Below, one piece after another: positions 62,509-64,000 of a stretch of 64,000 nt of DNA (the stretch's first letter is position 1; the number at the start of each line of letters is the position of its first letter). The stretch spans positions 250,001 through 314,000 of the forward strand of contig NC_064040.1 of the NCBI RefSeq assembly GCF_932526225.1, read 5' to 3'. The DNA is from Nematostella vectensis (taxonomy: Eukaryota; Cnidaria; Anthozoa; Actiniaria; Edwardsiidae). The position numbers and the translations under genes are program-made. Below the pieces are notes generated by a model. The model was given only the letters and a program-made list of their open reading frames with translations, did no database searches and had not been told where the DNA came from.

Positions 62509-64000
62509 GGATCCTGAACAAAGCATGAGCACATCAAAGATTCTGAGAGTACATAAAAATGTCCATATACCTTCTTTTTATGTCATGACACACCAAGAAC
62601 AGTATAATTAAGTATCGATATTTAAAAAAAATAAATAAAGAAAAAAAAAATAGGCTATCAGCGGGAATCGAACCCGGGTCGCTGCGTTAGCAGTCAAGTG
62701 CCCGCAACGAAAGACTAACGTGGCATTGCTGAAGGGAATTGTAATGAAAATTACTTTTAATACTATTGGTATCGTAAACTATCCCAAGCAAAGTCACCAT
62801 CGGACTGGAGGTTACATTCGGGAAAAGCTTTAGGGTTACATTCGGGAATTTGTTTTACGCGTGTAACCTCCAAAAGGTTACAATCGATAATTTTTTTTTC
62901 CGAATGTAAATTCCAAAAAGTAACATTAGGAAAAATAAAACAGTATACTCGGAAAAAAAGGTATATCAATCTATCGAGCGCTATGCTCTATGTTAGAATC
63001 TACTTAATCAAGTTATCCAAGCAATCTAGTTAGTTCTTGTGTGCATAAAATATGTACAGGATCCTGAACAAAGCATGAGCACATCAAAGATTCTGAGAGT
63101 ACATAAAAATGTCCCTATACCTTCTTTTTATGTCATGACACACCAAGAACAGTATAATTAAGTATCGATATTTAAAAAAAATAAAGAAAGAAAAAAAAAA
63201 TAGGCTATCAGCGGGAATCGAACCCGGGTCGCTGCGTTAGTAGTCAAGTGCCCGCAACGAAAGACTAACGTGGCATTGCTGAAGGGAATTGTAATGAAAA
63301 TTACTTTTAATACTATTGGTATCGTAAACTATCCAAAGCAAAGTCACCATCGGACTGGAGGTTACATTCGGGAAAAGCTTCAGGGTTACATTCGGGAATT
63401 TGTTTTACGAGTGTAACCTCCAAAAGGTTACCATCGATAATTTTTTTTTCGAATGTAAATTCCAAAAAGTAACATTAGGAATAATAAAACAGTATACTCG
63501 GAAAAAATAGTATATCAATCTATCGAGCGCTATGCTCTATGTTAGAATCTACTTAATCAAGTTATCCAAGGAATCTAGTAAGTTCTTGTGTGCATAAAAT
63601 ATGTACAGGATCCTGAACAAAGCATGAGCACATCAAAGATGCTGAGAGTACATAAAAATGTCCCTATACCTTCTTTTTATGTCATGACACACCAAGAACA
63701 GTATAATTAAGTATCGATATTTAAAAAAAAAAAATTTAGAAAAAAAAATAGGCTATCAGCGGGAATCGAACCCGGGTCGCTGCGGTAGTAGTCAAGTGCC
63801 CGCTCGAAAGACTAACGTGGCATTGCTGAAGGGAATTGTAATGAAAATTACTTTTAATACTATTGGTATCGTAAACTATCCAAAGCAAAGTCACCATCGG
63901 ACTGGAGGTTACATTCGGGAAAAGCTTCAGGGTTACATTCGGGAATTTGTTTTACGAGTGTAACCTCCAAAAGGTTACAATCAATAATTTTTTTTCCGAA

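Larger units (their letters stand above)
1..64000. repeat. Satellite DNA array, ~547-bp monomer, ~116 copies
   Basis: The complete window is a head-to-tail array of one AT-rich monomer. Landmark GGATCC sites (or the equivalent position where the site is mutated, at 4506, 47174, 48814 and 56487) occur 12 times up to 6700 and 104 times from 7381 to 63608. Nearly all intervals are 539-553 bp, mostly 542-549; the exception is 727 bp (2145 to 2872). Monomers differ by scattered substitutions and by the length of A/T runs. Most units carry HindIII, SmaI, ClaI and BamHI-type palindromes. Open frames of 60-88 codons recur with the monomer period, end at different A-tract lengths and show no conserved domain, so no coding gene is called. 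Both edges cut through monomers, so the real array is longer. A tandem satellite is certain; its chromosomal position (centromere, heterochromatin, other) is not visible. Confidence 0.98.
7183..64000 (-). repeat. Reverse-oriented satellite block
   Basis: All 104 units here read on the - strand with respect to the tRNA-like relic. Relative to each GGATCC landmark (offset 0), the order on the + strand is: GTCATGAC at about +73, TATCGATA at about +104, A-tract at about +115, tRNA-like relic (antisense) at about +142 to +213, GTAAT-GAAA-ATTAC hairpin at about +230, GTAACC motif cluster at about +299 to +399, and the GAGCGCTATGCTC hairpin at about +464. The block is divided into higher-order families listed separately. 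Confidence 0.95.
48405..64000 (-). repeat. Right-hand domain with a distinct subfamily mix
   Basis: Landmarks lie at 48814, 49361, 49909, 50462, 51010, 51557, 52109, 52655, 53199, 53745, 54292, 54840, 55389, 55938, 56487, 57032, 57581, 58129, 58676, 59225, 59771, 60318, 60866, 61415, 61962, 62509, 63059 and 63608. Two variants are concentrated here. AAAAAATAGTATATC, usually with AGGAATAATAAAAC, is seen near 50909, 54190, 55837, 56386, 58028, 59119, 59668, 60767, 61316 and 63507. CCCGCTCGAAAG is seen near 49005, 51201, 53390, 54484, 56677, 58321, 59416, 59962 and 63800. A third, GTGCCAGCAACG, marks units near 53934, 55580, 56129, 58867, 60508 and 61055. The types are interleaved without a strict period. 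The 56487 unit has lost its landmark (GGATAATAAC). Confidence 0.85.

Noticed and set aside
1316-62969. Recurrent open frames of 60-88 codons on both strands (for example 1629-1811, 9354-9536, 37371-37637)
   Set aside because: They recur exactly with the monomer, appear in both orientations of the same DNA, run through the hairpin and A-tract, change length with homopolymer slips, and lack any domain or gene context. The repeated ECNLQKVT/ECKFQKVT pattern only mirrors the 42-bp DNA duplication.
1-64000. CRISPR array
   Set aside because: The repeated unit is the full ~547 bp with no short repeat/unique spacer alternation, and the content is eukaryotic satellite-like.
1-64000. Tandem transposable element or integrated virus
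   Set aside because: No coding capacity, terminal inverted repeats of a unit, target-site duplications or LTR-like ends are seen; the landmark order is simply head to tail.
1-64000. 5S rRNA or other Pol III gene cluster
   Set aside because: Apart from the tRNA-like T arm and T-run, I recognise no 5S, 7SL or U6 sequence in the monomer.

Overview
The whole 64 kb is one satellite DNA array and holds no recognisable protein gene. The unit is an AT-rich monomer of about 547 bp. Using the BamHI-type palindrome CAGGATCCTG as a landmark, I count 116 units: 12 in one orientation and 104 in the other. Neighbouring landmarks are 539-553 bp apart, except for one interval of 727 bp. Both window edges lie inside the array. 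This points to a eukaryotic chromosome, such as pericentromeric or other heterochromatin. I cannot name the organism.

Layout. Positions 1-7182 hold monomers in the forward orientation, including a ~5.1 kb higher-order period (1-2082 recurs at 5101-7182) and a 181-bp internal duplication near 2361-2722. At 7182/7183 the polarity flips abruptly, and 7183-64000 is in the reverse orientation. The reverse block is a patchwork of higher-order repeats: three ~3.27-kb six-monomer copies (7183-16990), a mixed stretch (16991-24049), a ~1.09-kb dimer repeat (about 24050-26235), two apparently identical 2180-bp tetramers (25890-30249), a stretch related to the first higher-order family (30250-37163), two 2.73-kb pentamers (about 37164-42617), two 2.18-kb tetramers (about 44035-48404), and a right-hand domain with a different mix of subfamilies (48405-64000). 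Blocks of related monomers recur 6, 10, 13.6, 20.7 and 24 kb apart, as expected from repeated unequal exchange or conversion.

Inside the monomer. Each unit contains a 72-nt tRNA-like relic with a consensus Pol III B box (GGTTCGATTCC), followed two bases later by a T-run that would act as a Pol III terminator. The D arm and anticodon loop are partly recognisable, but the acceptor and anticodon stems are largely broken. About 150 bp away lies a ~100-bp cluster of five degenerate copies of CCGAATGTAACC in mixed orientation, spaced 19-24 bp apart; two of them form a 7-bp hairpin. The unit also has several perfect 8-10 bp palindromes and a length-variable A-tract.

The 60-88 residue open frames that recur every monomer follow the repeat period, exist in both orientations and have no gene-like context. 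I treat them as by-products of the repeat. The most noteworthy items are the >100-copy B-box array, the motif cluster, the orientation switch and the very recent higher-order duplications.
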